Shown piece after piece: positions 16,427-25,440 of a DNA stretch of 38,290 bases. Source of the stretch: Massilia sp. (lineage in GTDB: Bacteria > Pseudomonadota > Gammaproteobacteria > Burkholderiales > Burkholderiaceae_D); contig JANYGW010000223.1 of assembly GCA_025359245.1 (NCBI GenBank), positions 1-38,290 of the forward strand. Reading direction: 5' to 3'. Position 1 is the first letter of the stretch. Every line of letters starts with the position of its first letter. The notes below the pieces were generated by a model, which saw only the letters and a program-made list of their open reading frames with translations, was not told where the DNA came from and ran no database searches. The translations under genes and the position numbers were made by a program.

Positions 16427-17821
16427 TCAGCGCGCTGCCATCGCCGAGCCGGTTGGGCGCAGCAGGGCAAAACGGTGGGTCATGTCGGCGGCAGCCATCT
16501 GGAAGCGGGTCATTTCGCTCGGCGACAGCGGGGCCTGGGCCAGTACCTTGACCGAGGCCGGATCGCGCGCTTCGTTGGCAACCCGGAATTCATAGTGCAG
16601 GTGGGCGCCGGTCGACCAGCCGGTCGAGCCGACATAACCGATGACGTCGCCTTGCTTGACCGCCACGCCGCGCCGCATGCCTGCCGCAAAGCGGCTCATG
16701 TGGCCATACGCGGTGGTGTAATTGGCCCAGTGCTTGAGCACGATGAAATTGCCGTAGCCGCCTTGCACGCCGGCGAAATCGACGACGCCGTCGCCCGAAG
16801 CGCGGATCGGCGTGCCCTGCGAAGCGGCGAAATCGATGCCCTTGTGGGCTTTCCATGCACCGGTAATCGGGTGCACGCGGTTGGCGAAGCCCGACGAAAT
16901 ACGCGAGAACTCGAGCGGCGACTTGAGGAAGCCTTTTTTCAGCGATTTGCCGTTGAAGCTGTAGTAGCCGCCCTGCTTGGTGACTGGATCTTCGTACCAG
17001 ACCGACTGAAAAGTGGTGCCGCGGTTGGTGAACTCGCCGGCCAGGATGCGGCCTGCGCGAACCATTTCGCCGTCTTGCCAAAACGTTTCGTAGACCACGT
17101 TGAAGCGGTCGCCGCGTTTCAGGTCGGAGCGGAAGTCGATGTCGGTCGAGAACATTTCGATGATCTGGGCCACGATCGTATCGGGCAGCTTGCCGCCGTC
17201 GGTGCTCGAATCGGTGGCGCCGTACAGCGAGGTGGTGATTTCGCGGGCGCGCATCTCGACGCGCCGTTCGAGCTGGGCCACGGATTCCTTGGCGATGAAC
17301 TTGTCGCCGCTGCGGTTGATCGAAATCAGCTTGACCGGGTTGTCGCGCGAGTCGACCAGCGTGGCTTTGAGCCACTGCAGTTCGCCGTTTTCGGCCGTCT
17401 GCGCTTGCACCTTCTTGCCGGTGGTCAGCTGCATGACGCCCTTGGCGACCTTGTCGGACTTGATGAAGGCGGCCGCGGCCGGATCATCGACGCCCAGGCG
17501 CTGGAGCACCACGGCGAGCGTGTCGCCCGCGCGGATCTTCTCTTCGTGCACGAATTTCTGGTCGTCTTTTTGGAGCGCACTGATCTGATCGGCCAGGTTC
17601 GGCAGTTCGAGATCTTGTGCAACGGATTTGACGGGCAGGTCCGACGCATCGGGTGCCAGTGGCGCGACGCCCGCTGCTCCGAATGCGCAAACTGCAAGAA
17701 AAATCGCGCCGGCGCTGATAATGCGCGCCTTTCGCGTTGTTCCTAGCAGGCCGGTCCAGCGTTTGCCTGTGATTTTGTGTATAGGGTCCATGCAATCAGT
17801 TAAAATTTGCCGCTTGAACAT
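16427..17821 (-). CDS. M23 family murein DD-endopeptidase (LytM-type)
   Basis: A 464-aa envelope protein. After a cytoplasmic N terminus one hydrophobic segment (about residues 35-55) anchors or exports it. A LysM/OapA-like region (EEKIRAGDTLAVVLQRLGVDD) follows, and then the C-terminal M23 domain. Zinc ligands are visible in HKGIDF (HxxxD) and HLHYEF (HxH), with YGHMSRF between; all metal ligands are present, so it should be active on peptidoglycan cross-links. It resembles MepM/YebA. The start at 17821 is the longest; Met11 (17791) is an alternative, with no strong ribosome-binding site at either. A minus-strand TATAAT lies at 17894-17899. It neighbours the recycling kinase anmK. Confidence 0.93.
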   Translation of the reverse strand: MFKRQILTDCMDPIHKITGKRWTGLLGTTRKARIISAGAIFLAVCAFGAAGVAPLAPDASDLPVKSVAQDLELPNLADQISALQKDDQKFVHEEKIRAGDTLAVVLQRLGVDDPAAAAFIKSDKVAKGVMQLTTGKKVQAQTAENGELQWLKATLVDSRDNPVKLISINRSGDKFIAKESVAQLERRVEMRAREITTSLYGATDSSTDGGKLPDTIVAQIIEMFSTDIDFRSDLKRGDRFNVVYETFWQDGEMVRAGRILAGEFTNRGTTFQSVWYEDPVTKQGGYYSFNGKSLKKGFLKSPLEFSRISSGFANRVHPITGAWKAHKGIDFAASQGTPIRASGDGVVDFAGVQGGYGNFIVLKHWANYTTAYGHMSRFAAGMRRGVAVKQGDVIGYVGSTGWSTGAHLHYEFRVANEARDPASVKVLAQAPLSPSEMTRFQMAAADMTHRFALLRPTGSAMAAR

Positions 17822-17893
17822 CCACGAAGAGCTCTACTTTTTCTTGTTGTTATTATGTTTAGTTTTCGTCAGGCAAGATTAATCGGATCGAGC

Positions 17894-17921
17894 ATTATAG
17901 CAAACTCTTGAGGTTCCCCAA
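17894..17921 (-). promoter_or_regulatory. Promoter candidate for the M23 peptidase gene
   Basis: On the minus strand a perfect TATAAT (17894-17899) is preceded by TTGGGG (17916-17921) at 16-nt spacing. The predicted leader is about 65-70 nt. The region is shared with the divergent tyrS gene. Confidence 0.45.
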
Positions 17922-17960
17922 CCTTTTTGGCGCCTTGTCCTACACCGTTATCACTTACAT

Positions 17961-19214
17961 ATGACCAATTCCGTATCCTCCAAAACTGCCGCCCCCCCTG
18001 CTTTGCCTCTGACGGATGTCGTTTTGGAAGCCCTCGCGATCACCAAACGCGGCGTCGATGAGCTGCTCATCGAAAGCGAATTTGCCCAAAAACTGGCCCG
18101 TTCCGAGCAAAGCGGCGCGCCGCTGCGCATCAAACTGGGCCTCGATCCGACCGCGCCCGACCTGCATTTGGGCCATACGGTGGTACTGAACAAGATGCGC
18201 CAGCTGCAAAACCTTGGCCACCAAGTCATTTTCCTGATCGGCGACTTCACGTCGATGATCGGCGATCCATCGGGCCGCAATGTGACGCGCCCGCCGCTGA
18301 CCAAGGAACAGATCGAGCAAAATGCGCTCACCTATTTCAAGCAGGCGTCGCTGGTGCTCGACCCGGAGCGCACGGAAATCCGCTACAACTCGGAATGGTG
18401 CGATCCGCTGGGCGCGCGCGGCATGATCGAGCTGGCCTCGCGCTATACGGTAGCGCGGATGATGGAAAGGGATGATTTCACCAAGCGCTACAAGAGTGGG
18501 ACACCGATCTCAGTCCATGAGTTCCTCTATCCTTTGATGCAGGGCTACGATTCGGTCGCTTTGAAGGCCGACCTTGAGCTGGGTGGAACAGACCAGAAAT
18601 TCAACTTGCTAGTTGGCCGCGAGCTACAGAAGGATTACGGCCAGGAGCAGCAGTGCATTCTGACCATGCCGCTGCTCGAAGGCCTGGATGGCGTCGAAAA
18701 GATGTCCAAGTCTAAGAACAACTATATCGGCATCACCGAGCCGGCGAATACCATGTTCGCCAAACTGATGAGCATTTCCGACATCATGATGTGGCGCTAT
18801 TTCGAATTGCTGTCGTTCAGCTCGATCGCCGACATTGCGGGCCTGAAGGCCGAGATCGATGGCGGGCGCAATCCGCGCGACGCCAAAGTGGCGCTGGCCA
18901 AGGAAATCGTCACCCGTTTCCACTCGGCCCAGGCGGCCGACGATGCGCTGGCCGACTTCGTCAACCGCTCCAAGGGCGGGATTCCGGACGACGTGCCCGA
19001 AATGGCCGTGGCCGGGGCGCCGATGGGCGTGTCGCACCTGCTCAAGCAGGTCGGCTTGTGCGCGTCGACCGGCGAAGCGATGCGCCTGGTCGACGGCGGC
19101 GGCGTGCGCATCGACGGCGCCGTGGTCAGCGACAAGGCATTGCAGATCGCCGCGGGCACGTTTGTATTGCAAGTGGGCAAGCGCAAGTTCCTGCGCGTGA
19201 CCTTCAGCGCATGA
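17961..19214 (+). CDS. tyrS: Tyrosyl-tRNA synthetase
   Basis: A 417-aa class I aminoacyl-tRNA synthetase that charges tRNA-Tyr. The HIGH-type motif is HLGH (residues 69-72) in [19 protein letters not shown], and KMSKS is at 247-251. A C-terminal S4-like RNA-binding domain follows ([21 protein letters not shown]). The longer TyrS class with the TyrZ-like insertion fits. No clear ribosome-binding site precedes the ATG. The stop overlaps dtd by 4 nt. Codons from about 18490 to 18630 are atypical for the gene (ACA, GGA, CTA, TCA), described under findings. Confidence 0.98.
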   Translation: MTNSVSSKTAAPPALPLTDVVLEALAITKRGVDELLIESEFAQKLARSEQSGAPLRIKLGLDPTAPDLHLGHTVVLNKMRQLQNLGHQVIFLIGDFTSMIGDPSGRNVTRPPLTKEQIEQNALTYFKQASLVLDPERTEIRYNSEWCDPLGARGMIELASRYTVARMMERDDFTKRYKSGTPISVHEFLYPLMQGYDSVALKADLELGGTDQKFNLLVGRELQKDYGQEQQCILTMPLLEGLDGVEKMSKSKNNYIGITEPANTMFAKLMSISDIMMWRYFELLSFSSIADIAGLKAEIDGGRNPRDAKVALAKEIVTRFHSAQAADDALADFVNRSKGGIPDDVPEMAVAGAPMGVSHLLKQVGLCASTGEAMRLVDGGGVRIDGAVVSDKALQIAAGTFVLQVGKRKFLRVTFSA

Positions 19215-19657
19215 TCGGACTGCTGCAGCGGGTCAGCCAGGCCAGCGTCGTGGTCGATGGCGAGCGGGTCGGGGCGATCAACGCCGGCCTGATGGTGCTG
19301 GTGTGCGCCGAAAAGGGCGACACCGAGCGCGAAGCCGACGCCCTGCTGGCCAAGTTGCTCGGCTACCGGGTCTTCGCCGACGAGGCCGGCAAGATGAACC
19401 GCAGCGTCACCGACGTGGCCGGCGGCCTGCTGCTGGTGCCGCAGTTCACGCTGGCGGCCGACACCAATTCGGGCACCCGGCCCTCGTTCACGCCGGCCGC
19501 CGCGCCGGCCGACGGACGCCGCCTGTTCGACCATTTCGTGGCGCAGGCGCGCGTGCGCCATGCGCTCGTGCAAACCGGGCAGTTTGGCGCCGACATGCAA
19601 GTGTCGCTTACCAACGATGGACCGGTCACTTTCTGGCTGCAAGTGGGGCCGAAGTGA
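19211..19657 (+). CDS. dtd: D-aminoacyl-tRNA deacylase
   Basis: A 148-aa homodimeric proofreading enzyme that hydrolyses D-aminoacyl-tRNA, for example the D-Tyr-tRNA formed by TyrS. The N terminus [20 protein letters not shown], the motif [21 protein letters not shown] and the cross-subunit Gly-cisPro motif NDGPVTFWL near the C terminus are all present. The ATG at 19211 overlaps the tyrS stop (ATGA), giving translational coupling with the synthetase whose errors it corrects. Length is normal for the family. Confidence 0.97.
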   Translation: MIGLLQRVSQASVVVDGERVGAINAGLMVLVCAEKGDTEREADALLAKLLGYRVFADEAGKMNRSVTDVAGGLLLVPQFTLAADTNSGTRPSFTPAAAPADGRRLFDHFVAQARVRHALVQTGQFGADMQVSLTNDGPVTFWLQVGPK

Positions 19658-19706
19658 AACCTGGCGCACCGTTTATGGTCAATATCATCAAGGCAGGGAG
19701 ATTCCG

Positions 19707-20369
19707 ATGAGACTCTGGAGTGATACTTTTACCGACGGCACGCCGATTCCGCCGGAGTGCGCGTTCGGCGCCATCGACCCGGCCACGCACGTGCGCCTGT
19801 CGACCAACCGCAATCCCCACCTGGCGTGGGACGATGTGCCGGCCGGCACCCAGTCGCTGGTGCTGCTGTGCCGCGATATCGACGCGCCCAGCGTGGGCAC
19901 CGATGTCAACCAGGAGGGACGCGAAGTGGCGGCCTCCTTGCCGCGCACCGATTTCTATCACTGGAGCCTGGTCGATATTCCGGTGGCCATGCGCTCTATC
20001 GCCCTGGGCATGTTCTCCGAACTGGTCACGCCCCACGGCAAGAGCGGGCCGCTGGTGACGTTCACGGTCCAGAACGGCACCGAACACCAGCTGCGCCAGG
20101 GCGTCAACGACTACACCAGCTGGTTCCAGACCGACCCCGACATGGCCGGCGAGTATTATGGCTACGACGGCCCTTGCCCGCCGTGGAACGATTTGCGCCC
20201 GCACACGTATTTGTTCAGCCTGTACGCGATCGACATTCCCGAATTGCCGCTCGCAGGCCGGTTCACCGGGCCCGAGGCCAGGCTGGCGCTGCGCGGCCAC
20301 ATCCTCGACGAGGCCCAGATTTTTGGCGTGTATTCGCTCAACCCCGAGATTGCCGACTCGCTTGCCTGA
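19707..20369 (+). CDS. YbhB/YbcL-family PEBP-like protein
   Basis: A 220-aa protein of the phosphatidylethanolamine-binding/Raf-kinase-inhibitor-like group. The family sequence NRNPHLAWDDVPAGTQSLVLLCRDIDAP, the ligand-pocket region FYHWSLVDIP and the late motif GYDGPCPPWNDLRPHTYLFSLYAID are visible. There is no signal peptide, so it is cytoplasmic. E. coli YbhB has no settled function. The start at 19707 has GGCAGGGAG 6 nt upstream. It is followed without a gap by the histidine phosphatase gene (TGA then ATG). Confidence 0.9.
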   Translation: MRLWSDTFTDGTPIPPECAFGAIDPATHVRLSTNRNPHLAWDDVPAGTQSLVLLCRDIDAPSVGTDVNQEGREVAASLPRTDFYHWSLVDIPVAMRSIALGMFSELVTPHGKSGPLVTFTVQNGTEHQLRQGVNDYTSWFQTDPDMAGEYYGYDGPCPPWNDLRPHTYLFSLYAIDIPELPLAGRFTGPEARLALRGHILDEAQIFGVYSLNPEIADSLA

Positions 20370-21014
20370 ATGACCACGACCATCGTATTAATCCGCCACG
20401 GCGAGACCGCCTGGAATGCCGAGCGGCGCCTGCAGGGCCATATCGATATTGCCTTGAACGCCGAAGGGCTGCGCCAGGCCGAAGCACTGGCCGGCGCGCT
20501 CGACGGCGAGCATTTCGACGCCATCATCGCCAGCGACTTGCAGCGCGCCCACCAGACCGCGCAGGCGCTGGCGCGCGTGCAAGGCATGCCCGTGCATACC
20601 GACCCCGGCCTGCGCGAGCGCTGTTTCGGCGGTTTCGAAGGCTTGCTGTATGCCGAGATCGAGCAACGTTTCCCGCGCGAGTTTGCCGCCTGGCAAGCGC
20701 GCGACATCGACGGCGTGATGCCGCCCGGCATACGGGTGGCCGAAACGTTCCGCCAGTTCTACCAGCGCTGCGTGCATGCGATCACGCGCCTGGCACAGCA
20801 GCATGCGGGCCGGTCGCTGGCGCTGGTGGCCCACGGCGGCGTGCTCGAATGCGCCTACCGCGCCGCGCTCGGGCTGGCGCTGGACACCCCGCGCGACTTT
20901 GCGGTATTGAACGCCAGCATCAACCGCTTCAGCGTGACCGACGGCAAGCTGACCCTGCTCAGCTGGGGTGAAGTCGCGCACCTGCAGCGCGGCGTTTTGG
21001 ACGAGCTCAATTAG
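20370..21014 (+). CDS. Histidine phosphatase family protein
   Basis: A 214-aa enzyme of the phosphoglycerate mutase-like branch. The catalytic His is in IRHGETAWNAERRLQGH (RHGET at about residues 9-13), a second His is in LVAHGGVLEC, and RCFGGFEGL and the conserved Arg/Glu pattern are present. Such proteins are often annotated GpmB or CobC/PhoE-like; the exact substrate cannot be told from sequence. The ATG immediately follows the stop of the PEBP-like gene, so the two are translated from one mRNA. No terminator is obvious before the dusB promoter region. Confidence 0.9.
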   Translation: MTTTIVLIRHGETAWNAERRLQGHIDIALNAEGLRQAEALAGALDGEHFDAIIASDLQRAHQTAQALARVQGMPVHTDPGLRERCFGGFEGLLYAEIEQRFPREFAAWQARDIDGVMPPGIRVAETFRQFYQRCVHAITRLAQQHAGRSLALVAHGGVLECAYRAALGLALDTPRDFAVLNASINRFSVTDGKLTLLSWGEVAHLQRGVLDELN

Positions 21015-21104
21015 CACAAGTCAAGCGCCGCACACGGATAGCTTGAATCTAGCGAGCATTTGCTTTAGATAAAATAGTGCTTATTATTTGAGCAGCAAAT
21101 CGGG

Positions 21105-21110
21105 TAAAAT
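21105..21110 (+). promoter_or_regulatory. Possible -10 element of dusB-fis
   Basis: TAAAAT occurs in an AT-rich patch between the phosphatase and dusB genes; a similar TAAAAT at 21070-21075 is an alternative. Neither has a good -35. Confidence 0.3.
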
Positions 21111-21141
21111 AGTCGGTTCCCGCCGTTTCCCTGAGCTGCCC

Positions 21142-22167
21142 GTGCACATCGGTCCCTACTTGCTGCGCAATAATGTTTTCGTTGCCCCGATGGCGGGGGT
21201 GACCGATCGCCCGTTCCGCCAGCTGTGCAAACAGCTGGGCGCTGGCTATGCCGTGTCCGAAATGGCGGCCTCCAATCCGCGGCTGTGGGCGACCGAAAAA
21301 AGTTCGCGCCGGACCGACCATGATGGCGAAATGGAACCGAAAGCGGTGCAGATCGCCGGTGCCGATCCGCAAGACCTGGCCGATTGCGCCAAGTTCAACG
21401 TCGACCGCGGCGCCCAGATTATCGATATCAATATGGGTTGCCCGGTGAAAAAAGTGTGCAATAGCTGGTGCGGTTCGGCCCTGTTGCAGCACGAAGACCT
21501 GGTCGAGAAAATCCTGGACGCCGTGGTGCGCGCGGTCGATGTGCCGGTCACGCTGAAGTTCCGCACCGGCTGGAACCGCGAAAACAAGAATGCGCTGCGC
21601 ATCGCCCGTATTGCCGAGCAGGCCGGCATCCAGATGCTGACCTTGCATGGCCGCACCCGCGCCGACGGCTATACCGGCGACGCCGAGTACGAGACCATCG
21701 CTGCGGTCAAGGCCTCGGTGAAGATCCCGGTGGTGGCCAACGGCGACATTACCACGCCCGAAAAAGCCAAATACGTGCTGGCCCAGACCGGCGCCGACGC
21801 CGTCATGATCGGGCGCGCCGCCCAGGGCCGGCCATGGATTTGCCGCGAGATCGACCACTACCTGCAAACCGGCCTGCACCTGCCGGCGCCGTACGTGGAC
21901 GAAGTGCGCGCCCTGATGAACGAACACTTGCAGGCGCACTACGCGTTCTACGGCGATTTTTTGGGCGTGCGCACCGCGCGCAAGCACATCGGCTGGTACG
22001 TGCGCGACCTGGTCGGCGGCGAAGCATTCCGCCAGCAGATGAACCTGCTGGAATCGACCGACGCCCAGTTGCGCGCCGTCGATACTTTTTTTGAATCGCA
22101 ACATACCCACGGCGACCGGTTACAATATCGGCCCGCCGGTATTGAACAAATAGCACTGGCAGCGTAA
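21142..22167 (+). CDS. dusB: tRNA-dihydrouridine synthase B
   Basis: A 341-aa FMN enzyme that reduces uridines in the tRNA D-loop. The first stretch is VHIGPYLLRNNVFVAPMAGVTDRPFRQLCK, the catalytic Cys100 is in DINMGCPVKKVCN, and the family motifs LTLHGRTRADGYTGDA and PVVANGDITTPEKA are present. I choose the GTG at 21142, because it aligns with the usual N terminus of DusB and puts the catalytic Cys at position 100. An upstream TTG at 21088 would add 18 residues that overlap the likely promoter. It forms the conserved operon with fis, which starts 90 bp downstream. Confidence 0.95.
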   Translation: MHIGPYLLRNNVFVAPMAGVTDRPFRQLCKQLGAGYAVSEMAASNPRLWATEKSSRRTDHDGEMEPKAVQIAGADPQDLADCAKFNVDRGAQIIDINMGCPVKKVCNSWCGSALLQHEDLVEKILDAVVRAVDVPVTLKFRTGWNRENKNALRIARIAEQAGIQMLTLHGRTRADGYTGDAEYETIAAVKASVKIPVVANGDITTPEKAKYVLAQTGADAVMIGRAAQGRPWICREIDHYLQTGLHLPAPYVDEVRALMNEHLQAHYAFYGDFLGVRTARKHIGWYVRDLVGGEAFRQQMNLLESTDAQLRAVDTFFESQHTHGDRLQYRPAGIEQIALAA

Positions 22168-22257
22168 ATACAGCAAACAACAACAAAAATATTTGGGGCA
22201 ACGCGGCCATCAGAGCAGCGCTTAGAACATCAATCAGCCAAGTGAAGCACGAAAAAA

Positions 22258-22491
22258 ATGAGCAAAGAAAGTATCCAGGAAGTCGTCCAGAAAAGTCTTG
22301 AAGAGTATTTCAATGACCTGGGCGAGCAGCAAGCGTCGAATATCTACGATATGGTCGTGTTGACGGTCGAACGACCGATCCTCGAGGTCGTCATGACGCG
22401 CGCGGAGGGCAACCAGTCCCATGCCGCGCAAATGCTGGGCATCAATCGCAACACCTTGCGAAAAAAGCTCCAGGAACACGGATTGCTGTAA
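22258..22491 (+). CDS. fis: DNA-binding protein Fis
   Basis: A 77-aa nucleoid protein. The helix-turn-helix is at the C terminus ([29 protein letters not shown]), matching Fis/NtrC-type. It is shorter than E. coli Fis (98 aa), lacking the N-terminal arm, as in other betaproteobacteria. The order dusB-fis-purH is characteristic of the group. Fis bends DNA and links growth phase to rRNA and tRNA transcription. The leader before the gene is A-rich. Confidence 0.95.
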   Translation: MSKESIQEVVQKSLEEYFNDLGEQQASNIYDMVVLTVERPILEVVMTRAEGNQSHAAQMLGINRNTLRKKLQEHGLL

Positions 22492-22588
22492 CCGTTTTAG
22501 CACACTGAGTGGCCGTGCTACCCAGCGCGAGCCCATCGCGCCCGGCGCGCCAGTGCACCCCAGAATACTCAACAACCAGGCCACTCTC

Positions 22589-24157
22589 ATGATCAAACAA
22601 GCTCTCATTTCCGTTTCCGACAAAACCGGCGTGCTCGATTTCGCACGCGCGCTGTCGGCGCAAGGCGTCGCCATCCTGTCGACCGGCGGCACCGCCAAAT
22701 TGCTGGCCGACAACGGCGTGCCGGTCACCGAAGTGGCCGACTACACGGGCTTCCCGGAAATGCTGGACGGCCGCGTCAAGACGCTGCATCCAAAGGTCCA
22801 CGGCGGCATCCTGGCGCGCCGCGATTTCCCCGAGCATGTCGCCAAGCTGGAAGAGCACAACATCCCGACCATCGACATGGTGGTGGTCAACCTGTACCCG
22901 TTCCAGGCCACCGTCGCCAAGGATGACTGCTCGCTGGAAGACGCGATCGAGAACATCGACATCGGCGGCCCGACCATGCTGCGTTCGGCGGCCAAGAACC
23001 ACAAGGACGTCGTAGTCGTGTGCGACCCGGCCGACTACGCCCGCGTGCTGGCCGAAATGAAAGACGGCGTCGCCTACGACACCCGCTTCATGCTGGCCAA
23101 GAAGGTGTTCGCCCATACCGCCCAGTACGACGGCGCCATCACCAACTACCTGACCAGCCTGGGCGAGGACAAGGCCCACGCGACCCGCGCCGCCTATCCG
23201 CAAACGCTGAACATGAGTTTCGAAAAAGTCCAGGACATGCGCTACGGCGAGAACCCGCACCAGTCGGCCGCGTTCTACCGCGACCTGGTCCCGGCGCCCG
23301 GCGCGCTGGCAAACTACAAGCAGCTGCAGGGCAAGGAACTGTCGTACAACAATATCGCCGATGCCGATGCGGCCTGGGAATGCGTGAAGTCGCTGGGCGG
23401 CCTCGGCCACGCAGCCGGCTGCGTGATCGTCAAGCACGCCAATCCGTGCGGCGTGGCGATCGGCGTCGATGCGCTCGACGCCTACAGCCGCGCGCTGCAG
23501 ACCGATCCGACCTCGGCCTTCGGCGGCATCATCGCGCTGAATACCGAACTGGACGGCAAAACTGCCGAAGCAGTCGCCAAGCTGTTCGTCGAAGTGCTGA
23601 TCGCGCCCTCGTTCTCGGCTGAAGCGCGCGCCATCATGGCGGCCAAGCAAAACGTCCGCCTGCTCGAAATTCCATTGGGCGCCGGCCACAACCCGTTCGA
23701 CGTCAAGCGCGTCGGCGGCGGCTTGCTGGTGCAGTCGCCGGACGCCAAGAATGTCGGCCTGGGCGAACTGCGCGTGGTCACCAAGGCCCAGCCTACCCAG
23801 CAGCAATTGCAGGACCTGATGTTCGCCTGGCGCGTGGCCAAGTTCGTCAAGTCGAACGCAATCGTGTTCTGCGGCAATGGCATGACCTTGGGTGTCGGTG
23901 CCGGCCAGATGAGCCGTATCGATTCGGCGCGCATCGCGTCGATCAAGGCGCAAAACGCCGGCCTGAGCCTGATCGGTTCGGCAGTCGCGTCGGATGCGTT
24001 CTTCCCGTTCCGTGATGGCCTCGATGTCGTCGTCGACGCCGGCGCGACCTGCGTGATCCAGCCGGGAGGCTCGATGCGCGACCAGGAAGTGATTGACGCG
24101 GCCGACGAGCGCGGCGTGGTCATGCTGTACACGGGCGCGCGCCACTTCCGTCATTGA
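22589..24157 (+). CDS. purH: Bifunctional AICAR transformylase/IMP cyclohydrolase
   Basis: A 522-aa cytoplasmic enzyme for the last two steps of de novo IMP synthesis. The N-terminal MGS-like domain ([22 protein letters not shown] through about residue 195, with [14 protein letters not shown] and [15 protein letters not shown]) is the cyclohydrolase. The C-terminal part (about 200-522) is the formyltransferase, with [12 protein letters not shown] and [17 protein letters not shown]. The ATG at 22589 agrees with the family N terminus; the ORF stays open upstream but that part is not conserved. The context fis-purH-ruvCAB is typical of Burkholderiales. Confidence 0.98.
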   Translation: MIKQALISVSDKTGVLDFARALSAQGVAILSTGGTAKLLADNGVPVTEVADYTGFPEMLDGRVKTLHPKVHGGILARRDFPEHVAKLEEHNIPTIDMVVVNLYPFQATVAKDDCSLEDAIENIDIGGPTMLRSAAKNHKDVVVVCDPADYARVLAEMKDGVAYDTRFMLAKKVFAHTAQYDGAITNYLTSLGEDKAHATRAAYPQTLNMSFEKVQDMRYGENPHQSAAFYRDLVPAPGALANYKQLQGKELSYNNIADADAAWECVKSLGGLGHAAGCVIVKHANPCGVAIGVDALDAYSRALQTDPTSAFGGIIALNTELDGKTAEAVAKLFVEVLIAPSFSAEARAIMAAKQNVRLLEIPLGAGHNPFDVKRVGGGLLVQSPDAKNVGLGELRVVTKAQPTQQQLQDLMFAWRVAKFVKSNAIVFCGNGMTLGVGAGQMSRIDSARIASIKAQNAGLSLIGSAVASDAFFPFRDGLDVVVDAGATCVIQPGGSMRDQEVIDAADERGVVMLYTGARHFRH

Positions 24158-24166
24158 TCGCAACGG

Positions 24167-24211
24167 GCAGGGCGGAACGGCGCGCCGCGCTGCTTCGCCC
24201 TGCACGCGTTT
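24167..24211 (+). terminator. Possible terminator after purH
   Basis: GCAGGGCG (24167-24174) and CGCCCTGC (24196-24203) form an 8-bp stem with a 21-nt GC-rich loop, followed by a short T-run. The large loop makes it a weak candidate. Confidence 0.35.
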
Positions 24212-24258
24212 TACGCCTGTTCCTCCCGGCCAGGCGCACGCCAACTGATCCTTGCCCC

Positions 24259-24831
24259 ATGCCCACCTCATCCACGCCCGCCACACGCCCATGTCCGACT
24301 TGCGGCAAGCAAGTCCCGGCACAGGGCGCGGCATGCGCCAACTGCGGCGCACCGTTTACAGCGCCCGAAACTCAGCCGGCGCCCCTGTATTCGCTCTTCG
24401 TCGTGCTCGGTTTTACGATACTCGTCACGACCTTCTTTCCGATCGCTTCGTACTTGCTGCTATTGGGGAGCGGAGGCATGTATGGCCCCACCTTCCGCCT
24501 ACATTCGCCGGCCCTGTACTACCTGGTGTCGATCGCCCTCAATTACGGCATCGTTGGCACCCTGATCGGCGTCGTGCTGCACAAATACGCGCTCGTCAAA
24601 CGCGTCCCGATGAAGTACCGCAGCCCTGTCCTGTTCGGCCTGGGCTGCGGCCTGATCGTGCTGACGCTGGCCGCCCGTGTGCTGGCCGCGACGGTGGAAG
24701 GCGGCGGCGCCGGCTTTGTCGTGGCCAACCTGTCCATTTTTCTGGTCTATCCAGCGCTGATCATGCTTGCGGTCGCTGCCGTGAAGTTTTTTATTGGCGT
24801 CGGCAAGGGCGTAGGTCAGCCGGGCAATTGA
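24259..24831 (+). CDS. Zinc-ribbon domain membrane protein of unknown function
   Basis: A 190-aa protein. An N-terminal zinc ribbon has two Cys pairs in CPTCGKQVPAQGAACANCG (residues about 12-30). Four hydrophobic segments follow (about 44-70, 84-105, 122-145 and 150-180), so it is an inner-membrane protein with a cytoplasmic zinc knuckle. The ATG at 24259 starts just before the ribbon; a longer ORF from 24154 is not supported. I do not recognise a functional family. It lies between purH and ruvC; its stop codon overlaps the left arm of the dyad that holds the LexA box for ruvC. Confidence 0.75.
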   Translation: MPTSSTPATRPCPTCGKQVPAQGAACANCGAPFTAPETQPAPLYSLFVVLGFTILVTTFFPIASYLLLLGSGGMYGPTFRLHSPALYYLVSIALNYGIVGTLIGVVLHKYALVKRVPMKYRSPVLFGLGCGLIVLTLAARVLAATVEGGGAGFVVANLSIFLVYPALIMLAVAAVKFFIGVGKGVGQPGN

Positions 24832-24836
24832 AAATG

Positions 24837-24852
24837 CTGTGTTTATGCACAG
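24837..24852. promoter_or_regulatory. LexA (SOS) box upstream of ruvC
   Basis: CTGT (24837-24840) and ACAG (24849-24852) are separated by exactly 8 nt, the LexA consensus of beta- and gammaproteobacteria. The box lies in a longer imperfect dyad (24829-24860, one mismatch in 13-bp arms). It sits just upstream of the -35 of the ruvC promoter and 41 bp before the ruvC ATG. LexA bound here should hinder RNA polymerase. Confidence 0.85.
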
Positions 24853-24856
24853 TATT

Positions 24857-24885
24857 TTCACACGAACGTTGCTCGCCGGTATAAC
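24857..24885 (+). promoter_or_regulatory. Sigma-70 promoter of ruvCAB
   Basis: TTCACA (24857-24862) and TATAAC (24880-24885) are 17 nt apart; each differs from consensus at one base. Transcription would begin near 24892, about 2 nt before the ruvC ATG, and no Shine-Dalgarno precedes it. Confidence 0.7.
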
Positions 24886-24893
24886 ATTCGGAC

Positions 24894-25430
24894 ATGATTA
24901 TTCTCGGCATTGACCCGGGCCTGCGCACCACCGGCTTCGGGCTCATCGACAAGCAGGGCAACCAGCTGCGCTACATCGCCTCCGGCACCATCAAGACCGG
25001 GTCGGACGGCGAGCTGCCGGGCCGCCTGAAGGTGATCCTGCACGGCATCGCCGAAGTGATCCGCACCTACCAGCCGGACTGCTCGGCCATCGAAAAAGTC
25101 TTCGTCAACGTCAATCCCCAATCGACGCTGCTGCTCGGGCAGGCGCGCGGCGCGGCCATCACCGCGCTGGTCGCGTCGGACCTGGATGTGGCCGAATACA
25201 CGGCGCTGCAAGTCAAGCAAGCCGTGACCGGCCACGGCAAGGCCGCCAAGGAACAGGTCCAGGCCATGGTCGCGCGCCTGCTGCTGCTGCCGGGCCTGCC
25301 CGGCTCCGACGCGGCCGATGCGCTGGGCGTGGCGATCTGCCACGCCAACAGCGTCGATGCGCTGGCGCTGATCGGCGCGCTGGCGCCCTCGCTTTCCGGA
25401 CTGCGCATGAAGCGCGGCCGTCTCGTTTAA
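24894..25430 (+). CDS. ruvC: Holliday junction resolvase RuvC
   Basis: A 178-aa endonuclease that cuts Holliday junctions. The catalytic acidic residues are Asp7 ([12 protein letters not shown]), Glu67 (SAIEKVF), Asp139 and Asp142 ([14 protein letters not shown]), matching the four-residue active site of E. coli RuvC. The N terminus is fixed by the Asp7 motif, so the ATG at 24894 is right even though it lacks a ribosome-binding site. It is the first gene of a ruvC-ruvA-ruvB cluster; the LexA box and promoter directly upstream predict damage induction of all three. Confidence 0.98.
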   Translation: MIILGIDPGLRTTGFGLIDKQGNQLRYIASGTIKTGSDGELPGRLKVILHGIAEVIRTYQPDCSAIEKVFVNVNPQSTLLLGQARGAAITALVASDLDVAEYTALQVKQAVTGHGKAAKEQVQAMVARLLLLPGLPGSDAADALGVAICHANSVDALALIGALAPSLSGLRMKRGRLV

Positions 25431-25440
25431 AAGGTTCCCC

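Noticed and set aside
21088..21141. TTG start for dusB
   Set aside because: It would add 18 residues absent from the usual DusB N terminus and overlaps the likely promoter; the GTG at 21142 fits the family.
22442..24352. 636-codon minus-strand frame over purH
   Set aside because: PurH is clear on the plus strand. The antisense frame has no recognisable domain.
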